A model generated the notes under the pieces. The model was not told where the DNA came from. It was given only the letters and a program-made list of their open reading frames with translations, and did no database searches. Of a stretch of 51,364 nt of DNA, positions 18,623 to 26,831 are shown one piece after another. The stretch comes from Enterobacter sp. ENT03 (lineage in GTDB: Bacteria > Pseudomonadota > Gammaproteobacteria > Enterobacterales > Enterobacteriaceae). The stretch lies in NCBI RefSeq assembly GCF_019218745.1, contig NZ_JAHUXA010000024.1, forward strand, positions 1-51,364, in the 5' to 3' direction. The stretch's first letter is position 1. Each line of letters begins with the position of its first letter. The position numbers and the translations under genes were made by a program.

Positions 18623-19531
18623 ATGAAAACATTAATTACCCCGTACATTGACGTAACGATCAACGCTGAGTGGTCTGACTGGGAAAATTATCCTGCTGGC
18701 CGCCCTAATCCGCTTTATTCACAGCAGGCAATCGACTGGAAAGTGGATGGTTTAATCCTGGCATTTATTACCCTCTCAACATCCCGTAAACCCTGCTGGG
18801 CCGCACAGGATGCCATGCCGCTTGACTGGGCGCTCCCCCTGGCGAACGACCTCAACGCTGCCGGTCGGAAGGTTATTGTGTCTTTCGGTGGCGCAGCCAA
18901 CAATGATATTTCAACCGCGTTAAGCGTTGATCAGCTCATCTCAACTTACCAGGAAACTATCGACCATTATCACGCGGTCGGCCTGGATTTTGATCTGGAA
19001 AATGGATTGTATAATGTGACTAATATTTGTGAAGCCCTGAAGACAATTCAGCAAAATAACCCCGGTGTGCAACTCTCGTTTACGCTTCCGACATTACCTT
19101 CAGGGCTGACCGGAACCGGTTTGAGCATTATTCAGAATATCGTTAATGCCGGGCTGAATTTTGTCGTAAATGGCATGGCAATGGACTATTACGATCCTGC
19201 TTATTTCCCGCAAATGGGGAAAGCGGCGACTGATGCGGCGACCAGCATTAATAATCAACTTGCATCACTGGGCGTAACGGGCGGTTATCAGTGTGTCGCG
19301 GTTACCCCAATGATTGGTCTTAATGACGATTTAAGTATGTTTACTCTTGACGATGCCAGTACGGTTGCCTCGTTTGCTAAAGACAAACGCGTAAACTTTA
19401 TTGGAATGTGGAGTTTTAACCGCGACAACCCCTCTTCCTATAGTTATGTCGATTTGATCACCAGCAGCAATCCAGAACAGAAAACGTCTGGTGATTACAG
19501 CCGGACATTCGTCAGTGGCGTGGCGGTGTGA
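18623..19531 (+). CDS. GH18-like chitinase-family protein without signal peptide
   Basis: A 302-residue TIM-barrel protein of glycosyl hydrolase family 18. The barrel strand motif SxGG appears as VIVSFGGAAN (about residue 95). The catalytic motif reads AVGLDFDLENG, which keeps Asp-x-Asp-x-Glu with the acid/base Glu; the first Asp of the usual DGxDxDxE is Val. Later strands (SFTLPTLP, VNGMAMDYYD, VTPMIGLND, FIGMWSFNRDN) follow the bacterial chitinase order. The ATG at 18623 (MKTLITPYIDVTINAEW) has GGAG upstream. The barrel starts at once, with no signal peptide and no chitin-binding module, so export would need another route. A strong terminator follows. Confidence 0.85.
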   Translation: MKTLITPYIDVTINAEWSDWENYPAGRPNPLYSQQAIDWKVDGLILAFITLSTSRKPCWAAQDAMPLDWALPLANDLNAAGRKVIVSFGGAANNDISTALSVDQLISTYQETIDHYHAVGLDFDLENGLYNVTNICEALKTIQQNNPGVQLSFTLPTLPSGLTGTGLSIIQNIVNAGLNFVVNGMAMDYYDPAYFPQMGKAATDAATSINNQLASLGVTGGYQCVAVTPMIGLNDDLSMFTLDDASTVASFAKDKRVNFIGMWSFNRDNPSSYSYVDLITSSNPEQKTSGDYSRTFVSGVAV

Positions 19532-19581
19532 CAATGAAGTAAAAGCGCTGGTGTAGTGCAGACGCGCTGAGATCTGAAAGC

Positions 19582-19610
19582 AGAACCCGCCTTTTGGGCG
19601 GGTTCTTTAT
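19582..19610 (+). terminator. Intrinsic terminator of the GH18-like gene
   Basis: AGAACCCGCC (19582-19591) pairs with GGCGGGTTCT (19597-19606), followed by TTAT. It lies between convergent genes and may act on both strands. Confidence 0.8.
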
Positions 19611-19616
19611 TTAACA

Positions 19617-20099
19617 TCAGACCTTAAGCATTTTCACCGTGGCATCCACATCGATCTCATCTTCCGTAAAGATTAACGTCTCCCCCTGGAAGGTGGTGAT
19701 CGCCAGCTTTTTCAGCGTACGCATCTGACCCGGTTTAACATCGGTCTTCGGACGGATGTTGCCCATCAGCAGGCCAACCGACAGCACGGTGTTCTCTTTA
19801 TCGATATGCGTCTCGACAGGGACTTCTTCGCTGTAAACCAGATAAGATTTGATGGCCGTAAGCTTAATGCGCTCACCGGCAATAAAGATGTATTTGCTTT
19901 CCGGCAACACTTTTACCGCATAGGCGGAGAGGCCCTTGTTATTGGTGGTGGGTTCAAAGGTCACCGCCGCATCTTTCTTGATAAGCTCTGGGTTGGCGAC
20001 TTTAATCACATGAAAATAACGGTTATCCCCGTTTTCATCTTTGAGAAATCCAAAACCTTTGTCTTTGAACCAGGTTGTGATTGTTCCGTTCATCGCCAT
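19617..20099 (-). CDS. Cold-shock-domain protein with C-terminal extension
   Basis: A 160-residue protein. Residues 1-70 form a cold-shock domain: MNGTITTWFKDKGFGFLKDE carries the RNP1-like KGFGF, and RYFHVIKV stands at the RNP2 position. About 90 residues follow, predicted mainly beta, of unknown function. It probably binds single-stranded nucleic acid. It is larger than CspA-type proteins (about 70 residues). Two ATGs (20099 and 20093) are possible starts. Its neighbour on the same strand is yaiL. Confidence 0.75.
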   Translation of the reverse strand: MAMNGTITTWFKDKGFGFLKDENGDNRYFHVIKVANPELIKKDAAVTFEPTTNNKGLSAYAVKVLPESKYIFIAGERIKLTAIKSYLVYSEEVPVETHIDKENTVLSVGLLMGNIRPKTDVKPGQMRTLKKLAITTFQGETLIFTEDEIDVDATVKMLKV

Positions 20100-20180
20100 T
20101 ACCGCCTGTTTATTCGTTTATCTGCTCAGTTTTTACCGCGCGCAGTGTAAAGCACAACGCCTTCACACACTACGTTTTGC

Positions 20181-20720
20181 TTACCACATCAAATCGTCAG
20201 GAACTTTAAAATCAGCATAGGGATCGTCTTCGTCCTGCGCTTCCTGACTTAATGCGCTGTTAAGGACAATGCTGCTGGCATCCCGCTGCGCAATTTTATC
20301 GGCCACCACGGCCGGGATAATCGCATATTCACTCTCGCCGTTGCTGTCCGTCGTCAGACGCGCGATAGCCAGACGACCGCCGATTAGCTGCGCCTGGGTT
20401 ACCTTATCGACGACGATTTTTTTGATAAAGTTATTGTCGGTAAAGTTGAAATCAATATTGCCGCGTGGAATGGTGATGCGGTTCATTTCAATCAGCTGCT
20501 TCACCTGGGCTTTGTACTCTTTCGATAACGCCGCCTGTTTTTGCTGCTCGCTCAGCTGTTTGTCGCGCTCCAGCTGCGCTTTTTTATTCTCTTCTACTGC
20601 CGCTCTCGCTTCACGCGTCTGCACTCGGGATTTCTTTGCCGTGCGCTGCACTTTGGCCATTTTTTTGCTGGTTACTAAGCCCGCTTTCAGCATCTGCTCT
20701 TGTAAGGTGAGTTTGGTCAT
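20181..20720 (-). CDS. yaiL: DUF2058 family protein YaiL
   Basis: A 179-residue nucleoprotein-like protein, near-identical over its length to E. coli YaiL. The N-terminal 75 residues are a charged helix (KKMAKVQRTAKKSRVQ, ENKKAQLERDKQLSEQQKQA). The C-terminal domain runs from VKQLIEMNRITIPRG to the conserved end DDPYADFKVPDDLMW. The molecular function is unknown. In E. coli the gene lies elsewhere, so its position next to the T6SS is a rearrangement relative to K-12. Confidence 0.92.
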   Translation of the reverse strand: MTKLTLQEQMLKAGLVTSKKMAKVQRTAKKSRVQTREARAAVEENKKAQLERDKQLSEQQKQAALSKEYKAQVKQLIEMNRITIPRGNIDFNFTDNNFIKKIVVDKVTQAQLIGGRLAIARLTTDSNGESEYAIIPAVVADKIAQRDASSIVLNSALSQEAQDEDDPYADFKVPDDLMW

Positions 20721-20993
20721 TGTCGTTTCTGAACCCGTTGGATAATTTTTGTAATTATACCCGTATTTGGCGGGGCTGTACCAGGTGACAGGTCCCGATC
20801 AGGGCAGGGGAAAGGCAGGCGCAGCGGCCGGAAACAGGGCTGGATGCCTAAAAGCGATAAAAAACGGCAGAGGCGGGTTTTTCTAAAAAGTGGTGCCTGG
20901 ACTCATTGTAGTCCGTTAGGTTAATAAACTGTTTTCTACGATAAAGCCATTTTTTGTGATTTGCCAGGACCACCAGAAGCCAGGAGTTTTGAA

Positions 20994-21104
20994 ATGAGCA
21001 TTTCACTCGAACTGTTTCGTTTGCAAAACAGTATATTAGCCCAGCATAATGCGCCTTTATTTCCTGTGCTTTTGTTACGGTTTTTTAGCCTGATAAGGGT
21101 TTAG
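20994..21104 (+). CDS. Possible 36-aa small protein
   Basis: An ATG preceded by CAGGAG at good spacing opens a 36-codon frame beginning MSISLELFRLQNSILAQ, with a hydrophobic middle (LFPVLLLRFFSLI). I recognise nothing in it. Support is the ribosome binding site only. Confidence 0.3.
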   Translation: MSISLELFRLQNSILAQHNAPLFPVLLLRFFSLIRV

Positions 21105-21309
21105 CTAATGACTGTCAATCTCACTTCTACGTGATGCCGAATGTTTTCATCAACTGGATGTTTATAGCATGAGCCTGGCCGTCGTCGGAACTATCACTTT
21201 AACTGCGAGAAAGGGCATAGCGGTGAGCATTGGCGAGAGATACGCGGTCAGGGAGTGGCAAGGGGATGGTTTTTTCCATTTTATGGCTTTAGTTGTCCAG
21301 AATCAGGGG

Positions 21310-21344
21310 AACATAGCCAGCTATAACGCTGGGCTGGCTATGTT
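21310..21344. repeat. Perfect 12-base inverted repeat
   Basis: AACATAGCCAGC (21310-21321) pairs with GCTGGCTATGTT (21333-21344) around an 11-base loop. It lies beyond the end of the leftward T6SS arm. No T run flanks it, so termination is possible but unproven. Confidence 0.6.
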
Positions 21345-21429
21345 CTTAGAATGGTGAATATTCAGGAACAGAAGATAGTACCGCGTATTTGATAAGCCGC
21401 TGGGCTTTGAAAAGAGTAGATAGTTCCTT

Positions 21430-21555
21430 TCACTGACAGATAGCTCGTCTCATTCGCTCTAATGTCGCTTTATCCGTGGTTATCATGAACGGCTTGTTGT
21501 CATCTTTCAGACTTGCTAAAAATGCTTTATCGTCTTTGATGGCATCATACAGGGG
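21430..21555 (-). pseudogene. Orphan C-terminal coding fragment after tssA
   Basis: Directly after the tssA stop codon, and in the same frame, 41 sense codons read like real protein: LYDAIKDDKAFLASLKDD, then KPFMITTDKATLERMRRA and a final ICQ. It has no start codon of its own. The family is unknown to me. It is either the tail of a deleted gene joined to tssA or a tail lost from tssA by the TGA. Confidence 0.55.
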
Positions 21556-22596
21556 TCACTCTGGTGGATCCCACTTTTCCAGCAGTTCCACCGGGATCTC
21601 ATTAATTACCTCTGAAAATCGTTTTCCCACCAGGCGTTCAGCCTGACGCAATAACGGTATGGTAGGGCTGCTGGGTTCGTTCGCTTCAAACCAGCGACGA
21701 ATGACCCGTAGGCGCTCCAGTGCATCATTACGGTCACGAATACTCTCCGGCATTGTACTGACCGGTGCCAACAGAGTGACTGGTGTATTTTTTACTGCGG
21801 GAATATCCTCTTCCGGGGGGACAATGTTATTCGCTACCACAGTTTCCGGAGGGCGTGCCTGTATTTGTGGCGGCGGGGGCTCTGGTGTGGTGGTCTGTAC
21901 TGTGCCTGGCAGTAACGCCAATAACTGCCGCAGGCGGGAAAAATCCGGAGCCAGTTCTTTTAGCGTATCGTCTGCCCATTGTTGTAGCCGTCCGATACAC
22001 TCTGCGGCCTGGCGAAATGCAGCCAGCGGCAGTGCGCCGCGGGCCTCCAGATCGGCGAGTTGCTGGCGAACCGACTCCGGTGCTAGCGCGTCTGCCGGAC
22101 GTGAGGCTGACAGCGCCCGCTCCACATCCCGCATCTGGAGGCGCATAGCGGCGTTGTTTGACAGCGTGATATTACGGATATCCGCCATCACGCCTTCGTG
22201 ATCCAGCAAGGCCGACAGCGCATTGCTGCGCGACAGGACTGCATCTTCTGCGGAGGTGTCTTTATCAGGAAGAAGTTGCGGGTGAAGCGTATCAGAATAC
22301 GCCATACACAGGCTTTCCAGCAGTGCGAATATCTCCGCAAGCCCCTGTGCGCCTGCCAGTTGCGTGCGACAACGTAACAGCAGGATCAGGATACGAATAT
22401 CTTTACTGCGGACCAGCAACCGACGTGCATCCCGTTCGATTTCTGGCCAGTTAATAGTTTCCGGCGTGCTGATAAAGTCGCCGTACTGGGCCTCTGCCTG
22501 GGGGGCGGCGCGACTGAACAACAGCAGATATTCCGGATCGTACTCCAGATCCGGGCCACAGGGTTGTTCAGTACTCACAGGATCGGTCAGGGACAT
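21556..22596 (-). CDS. tssA: T6SS cap/baseplate-associated protein TssA
   Basis: A 346-residue TssA with an ImpA_N domain at the N-terminus (CGPDLEYDPEYLLL, about residues 13-130). A middle helical region and a Pro-rich linker (about 230-265) follow, then a C-terminal VasJ-like part (DALERLRVIRRWFEANEPSS ... LLRQAERLVGKRFSEVI). TssA proteins guide baseplate assembly and sheath/tube elongation in the cytoplasm. It is the last gene of the leftward arm, 10 bases after tssG. An extra in-frame coding stretch follows its TGA. Confidence 0.9.
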   Translation of the reverse strand: MSLTDPVSTEQPCGPDLEYDPEYLLLFSRAAPQAEAQYGDFISTPETINWPEIERDARRLLVRSKDIRILILLLRCRTQLAGAQGLAEIFALLESLCMAYSDTLHPQLLPDKDTSAEDAVLSRSNALSALLDHEGVMADIRNITLSNNAAMRLQMRDVERALSASRPADALAPESVRQQLADLEARGALPLAAFRQAAECIGRLQQWADDTLKELAPDFSRLRQLLALLPGTVQTTTPEPPPPQIQARPPETVVANNIVPPEEDIPAVKNTPVTLLAPVSTMPESIRDRNDALERLRVIRRWFEANEPSSPTIPLLRQAERLVGKRFSEVINEIPVELLEKWDPPE

Positions 22597-22606
22597 ATGG
22601 TTACTC

Positions 22607-23614
22607 TCAGTGATTTAAATAGTGTTCAGGTTCAAAAATCATGCCCGTCACCGGGCGATCATTCATGGCTTTGCCTGCCCACGATGTCCAGCCAAGCTGT
22701 TGCGGACCGCCGATAACCGCAGGCGGTGCGGCGTGGGGTTTAAGCTGTAGCTCAATTTCCCAGCAGTATTCAAAACCGATAAAAGCGCGCACCAGTTCTG
22801 CCAGCACAGGCAGATTATTGCCTCCAGGCAGAAAGCGCAGATAGTCGGTCAGCGTCAGGGGGCCGATAACCAGCCGGAATTTATACTGCATGTCGGGCAC
22901 CTCCCGGCCAATCAGTGCGCCATTGCCAATCACGGAAGAAGGCGCTGCCATGCCCAGACGGGTCACCTCATCATCCGCCACAACTATCCAGTGGAGAATG
23001 AATTCGTTCACGTCAAAGGGGACGCTGAAATAATGCGCCAGTGTGGCGGCCAGCCCATCAGGATTACGGGATCCGCGCACCAGATGGGCGGAGGCGGCAA
23101 GACGGACATGATCCGGCAGCACACTGTTCTTGCTCTCCCGCAGATCCTGTCCACTGAGGCTGGCGACATAGAACGCGAAACGGTCATGTTCTGGTTTGTC
23201 CAGCGCGCCTCCTGCCGACTGGGCGCTGAGCCATGCCCGGTAAAACTGCGTCAACCAGCGGTGATGAAAGAGGTCAGAGAAACTGACCAGTGTGGGATCG
23301 TGGCGGCTTTCCGCCCGGTTCAGCGCCAGTTCCGTGTAATGCAGCGGCAGCGGTCCGTTTGGTCCCCAGAGGCCGAGGCTGTACAGGCTCAGGTGCAAGC
23401 GGCCTTCCTGCCAGTTGACCTGCGCGATTTCCCGTGGTGCAAAAGTCAGTGCCGGTGTCTGTCCGAGACGGAATTTCTCCATGCGCGGCTGCCAGGTACT
23501 TCCCGCCGGGGCATCGCAAAGCCGGGCATCCACGCGGCGCATCAGATTCAGGAAGCCGTAGCGCCACGGCGTTTCCTGTACCGGTCCGAAGATGTCAGTG
23601 TCCGTTTTACTCAT
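22607..23614 (-). CDS. tssG: T6SS baseplate protein TssG
   Basis: A 335-residue TssG (ImpH/VasB family), a wedge subunit of the T6SS baseplate that binds TssF, TssE and TssK. Recognisable blocks are the N-terminal WRYGFLNLMRRVDARLCD, the LGLWGPNGPLPLHYTELAL motif near residue 80 and the central DLFHHRWLTQFYRAW. The C-terminal part contains LGWTSWAG. The ATG at 23614 overlaps the tssF stop by four bases, indicating translational coupling. Confidence 0.93.
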   Translation of the reverse strand: MSKTDTDIFGPVQETPWRYGFLNLMRRVDARLCDAPAGSTWQPRMEKFRLGQTPALTFAPREIAQVNWQEGRLHLSLYSLGLWGPNGPLPLHYTELALNRAESRHDPTLVSFSDLFHHRWLTQFYRAWLSAQSAGGALDKPEHDRFAFYVASLSGQDLRESKNSVLPDHVRLAASAHLVRGSRNPDGLAATLAHYFSVPFDVNEFILHWIVVADDEVTRLGMAAPSSVIGNGALIGREVPDMQYKFRLVIGPLTLTDYLRFLPGGNNLPVLAELVRAFIGFEYCWEIELQLKPHAAPPAVIGGPQQLGWTSWAGKAMNDRPVTGMIFEPEHYLNH

Positions 23615-25494
23615 ACGCTTCCCCGCTGACCGCTTCTTACCGGCCAGGTCATGATGTGTCCGCGCTGCATGGAATGCAGTGTCATCTGTGAGAAGGTATT
23701 GATGGAGACATGGCGGGCGATATAGTGCTCCAGTACCAGCCCGAAAAGCCAGGGGCTGATGCCGGAAAATCCCTCTTCATCCACGGTCAGTTCGCAACTG
23801 ACGCCTCTGCCGTAGACCAGCAGTCCCGCTCCCGGCAGGCGGCGGGTCACCGGGGCAGAGTGGCAGCCAATCAGACTGCGAATCTGGCGAGACTGTGGGC
23901 TGTCGTGCGCCGGAATAAACAGATTCAGCAAATCACGCAACGCCTGGCCGCCGGTACGGTGATCCAGATCGGCCAGCGGCAGGTAGTTAAATGACAACTG
24001 GCGGATCAGTCGCCAGGCCAGTTCACGTTCCGCCAGCGGCGGCTGCGGCGGGCGTGGGGGCTTTATCAGTCCGACGCCCGACACAGGGATTGCTGCGTCA
24101 ACGGTCAAATCATCCCGGCCATTGCGTGGAATAAGGCAGGGGAGATCGCGGTTGGTCACCATCGCAGTGACGGTGATATGGCGCAGGTTTTCCGGGTACG
24201 GCGCTTCATGCTGGTCAACCAGCGACAGAAAGACCTCCGATCCGGTATAGGGTGTGCGGGTGCCATAACGGCGGGCGTTCTCCGATAAGCGCCGGGGTTC
24301 GCGACGCAGCGAAAAATAGCGGCCATGATTGCCTTCGTCGTTATTGCGGGTATGGTACAGCGGACGGAAGGTCATTTTTTGTGTGGTTTCTGCTTCCAGC
24401 CCTTCCACTTCCTGGACGGAAAAGACTTCGTAATCCAGCGGACGGGTGCGATCTACCACCAGATGCTGCTCCGTCACGCTGTGTGTGACCTCAATCCGGG
24501 TGGTGGTACGGGGAAACAGGTTGATTACAGGTGTACAGAACAGACTGAACTGTGCGGCGTCCGTCTGGTGAATGAGCCAGTCCGGCGGTAACCGGTTAAG
24601 CAACACGACGATTTCCGCCACGCCACCATTCACTTTTTGCAGCCCGGCGGATAATCCGGTCGGGGTGAAGAAATAAAACCGTTCCGGACAGGCAAAATAT
24701 TCATGCAACAGATTGTGGCCGTGGAACACATTCCAGGTCAGCGGCAACAGCCCCTGTCCCGGCTCCAGCCCTTCGTGCATCACTGGCTGTTTCAGGTTGA
24801 TGTCCAGCGCGCCGTCAAAATGACCGGGAACACCTGCCAGCGTGGCGACGGCGCTGGTGTGCAGCAGTTCAAACAGGTGTGACGCGATACGCTCCTCGCC
24901 GCAGAGGTAAAACGGCAGACTTTCCAGCCCCGCAAGCTGGCTGAACGTCAGTTCTCCGAAGGTCCGCAGGGTGATGCGCAAGGCACCTGTGACATGAATA
25001 TTTGATGGTAGGTAGCGGTGCAGGGCCGGCATATCCGGCGGCGCGGCGGTCAGACGCACGTTGTCGATGGACAGCGGCCACAGCGTGACATTCTGGCTGC
25101 TGCGAAACTGGCAGGCGGTTTTTTCGCCCTCCGGGATGGCGGAAAAGAATGCGGTGTTGCGGGGGACAGTGAAGCCCTTCGCCAGGTCCCCTTCCTGTTC
25201 ATCGGGATAGAGTCGCGCCACGGCCATCGACGGCGTGGGGGCGACATAATTGGGGCTTACCACCTCCAGCAGTCGCTGGGTAAAGCGGGGAAACTCGGCG
25301 TCAATTTTCAGTTGTGTGCGCGCCGTCAGAAAACTGAATGCTTCAATCATGCGCTCCACATACGGATCGGCAATATCTGTCCCCTGCATGCCCAGCCTGG
25401 CAGCGATCTTAGGATGGCGGGTAGCGAACTCCGCTCCCATTTCCCGCAGGTAGCTCAGTTCGCGGTTGTAATAGTCCAGTAGCCGTGGATCCAT
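23611..25494 (-). CDS. tssF: T6SS baseplate protein TssF
   Basis: A 627-residue TssF (ImpG/VasA family). The N-terminus MDPRLLDYYNRELSYLREMG and the following FATRHPKIAARLGM are the family signature. Later YVERMIEAFSFLTARTQLKI and the QRLLEVVSPNYVAPTPS block are typical. It forms wedges with TssG in a 2:1 ratio in the cytoplasmic baseplate. It overlaps tssG by four bases and lies 15 bases after tssE. Confidence 0.95.
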   Translation of the reverse strand: MDPRLLDYYNRELSYLREMGAEFATRHPKIAARLGMQGTDIADPYVERMIEAFSFLTARTQLKIDAEFPRFTQRLLEVVSPNYVAPTPSMAVARLYPDEQEGDLAKGFTVPRNTAFFSAIPEGEKTACQFRSSQNVTLWPLSIDNVRLTAAPPDMPALHRYLPSNIHVTGALRITLRTFGELTFSQLAGLESLPFYLCGEERIASHLFELLHTSAVATLAGVPGHFDGALDINLKQPVMHEGLEPGQGLLPLTWNVFHGHNLLHEYFACPERFYFFTPTGLSAGLQKVNGGVAEIVVLLNRLPPDWLIHQTDAAQFSLFCTPVINLFPRTTTRIEVTHSVTEQHLVVDRTRPLDYEVFSVQEVEGLEAETTQKMTFRPLYHTRNNDEGNHGRYFSLRREPRRLSENARRYGTRTPYTGSEVFLSLVDQHEAPYPENLRHITVTAMVTNRDLPCLIPRNGRDDLTVDAAIPVSGVGLIKPPRPPQPPLAERELAWRLIRQLSFNYLPLADLDHRTGGQALRDLLNLFIPAHDSPQSRQIRSLIGCHSAPVTRRLPGAGLLVYGRGVSCELTVDEEGFSGISPWLFGLVLEHYIARHVSINTFSQMTLHSMQRGHIMTWPVRSGQRGSV

Positions 25495-25509
25495 GAATAA
25501 TACCCTGTG

Positions 25510-26004
25510 TTAAAAAAACGTAATGCGGTTCTGTTCCATATCCAGCGCGCTGCGTACCAGAAATTCCGTGGGCCAGGGCTGTGTCAGGATTTGCCCGCGA
25601 ATTTCAAATTGCAGGGTGTTATGGCAGCCCTGCTGGGTTTCATCCTGTAACGGTGCGATCTGTAGCGTGGAGGCTTTCAGCCGGGGTTCAAAACGGATAA
25701 TGGCCTGCAGGATCGCACGGCGAATCTCATCCCATTTGTGCCCGTACATAAAACTGCCCGCCAGCGGCGGCAGACCGTAGTTCAGGACCGATGAGGCGGC
25801 GTGGGGATAGCGACGGGCATCAATATCATCGTCATGGCTGATGGTGTTGAGCAGAAAGGAGAGATCCCGGCGGAGAATCTCCTTCAGTTGTACCGGCGTG
25901 ACGCTGACATCCCTGTCGTGTTTCTGATGTGGGGCATTGTCGCACAGCCGATCAAACAGCGTGGGCAGCAGATGATTATCAGGAATAAAACGGGAAGCAC
26001 TCAT
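25510..26004 (-). CDS. tssE: T6SS baseplate gp25-like protein TssE
   Basis: A 164-residue TssE homologous to phage T4 gp25, which triggers sheath polymerisation from the baseplate. The start PTLFDRLCDN and the central NYGLPPLAG are family marks. The C-terminal lysozyme-like domain of gp25 follows with IRRAILQAIIRFEPRL (the EPRL motif). The ATG overlaps the tagJ stop by four bases. Confidence 0.93.
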   Translation of the reverse strand: MSASRFIPDNHLLPTLFDRLCDNAPHQKHDRDVSVTPVQLKEILRRDLSFLLNTISHDDDIDARRYPHAASSVLNYGLPPLAGSFMYGHKWDEIRRAILQAIIRFEPRLKASTLQIAPLQDETQQGCHNTLQFEIRGQILTQPWPTEFLVRSALDMEQNRITFF

Positions 26005-26831
26005 GCCTCACGCTCTTCTGGCCCATGAAAAGTACATTCCGTCAGATCCAGCAGGCTGATATCGCTGTGGCTGGAAAGCCATACTTTCTGTCCCTGTGCC
26101 CGTACTGCGGTTTCGCCGGGACCATCCTGCCAGGTGGTTTCCCGGCCCAGACGCAACGTATCGGAGGCCTTCTCTGAACCACAGTAGCGGGTAAACAGCC
26201 ATGCGTCATGGGTGTCGCCGTTCACCAGCGTGATATTAACGGGTTTCCAGAGCAGATCGGTCAGATGTTCCGGAAGCTGTGATTTCAGCGAACGGATCTG
26301 TGAAAACGGCAGCCAAAGATACACGCCGCCGGTGACCAGTTCGAGTACCGGGCCGATACGGGAGTCGCTGTCGCAGACCCAGTCAAATGAGCCGTCGTTC
26401 CACGCACCGCTGGTTTCTATTATGGCCTCCAGCGCGGTAGTGCGGTGTTCATCGGCTTCACGATGCTTACCATTGGCGTTACAGGTGAGGGCTGCAAGCA
26501 GCAATTCGGTCCAGACAGGTTGCGGCAGAATGAAACCGGGTCGCTGTTCGCCCTGAAAGACAGAGTGGCGGAACATCTCGCAGCGGACTAACTCCCGAAA
26601 CAGGCTGGCTTGCTGGGTATAACAGGCATCCATCCGGGCGCACTGTTGAAGCTGCTGCAACGCCCGTGACCAGTCACCGGTGATACATAACAACTGAAAA
26701 AGGCTGTGGCGGCAGGCGGCCTGCGCCGGGTTTTCCCGGATCTGTTGCTCTGCCAGGCGAATGCCGTCTGCAACGGAGTAATCCTGTAGTAATGCTGACA
26801 GAGTGACGGGAAAAGTGTCATTTTTTTTCAT
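26001..26831 (-). CDS. tagJ: T6SS accessory protein TagJ (ImpE/SciE family)
   Basis: A 276-residue protein of the ImpE/SciE family. A TPR-like N-terminal half (ADGIRLAEQQIRENPAQAA, then RHSLFQLLCITGDWSRALQQ) is followed by the conserved domain with ESSGAWNDG-like and FDWVCDSDSRIGPVLE blocks and GGVYLWLPFSQI. In other species TagJ binds TssB and modulates ClpV-driven recycling of the sheath. The ATG at 26831 (MKKNDTFPVTLSALLQD) overlaps the end of the FHA gene by 14 bases. An open frame upstream is not conserved. Confidence 0.88.
   Translation of the reverse strand: MKKNDTFPVTLSALLQDYSVADGIRLAEQQIRENPAQAACRHSLFQLLCITGDWSRALQQLQQCARMDACYTQQASLFRELVRCEMFRHSVFQGEQRPGFILPQPVWTELLLAALTCNANGKHREADEHRTTALEAIIETSGAWNDGSFDWVCDSDSRIGPVLELVTGGVYLWLPFSQIRSLKSQLPEHLTDLLWKPVNITLVNGDTHDAWLFTRYCGSEKASDTLRLGRETTWQDGPGETAVRAQGQKVWLSSHSDISLLDLTECTFHGPEEREA

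Larger units (their letters stand above)
20721..21429. other. 709-base boundary region between yaiL and the T6SS
   Basis: This is the left border of the T6SS island. It holds one possible 36-codon frame (20994-21104), a perfect 12-base inverted repeat (21310-21344) and otherwise only short unconvincing frames, including a 62-codon one at 21169-21357 with no ribosome binding site. No tRNA, integrase or attachment site was seen. Confidence 0.6.

Noticed and set aside
21169-21357. 62-codon frame at the T6SS left border
   Set aside because: No ribosome binding site or recognisable sequence, and it contains the perfect inverted repeat at 21310-21344. It is better explained as non-coding.
20721-21429. 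Integration site (tRNA or attachment sequence) for the T6SS island
   Set aside because: I looked for tRNA-like cloverleaf sequence, an integrase and direct repeats at this border and saw none.
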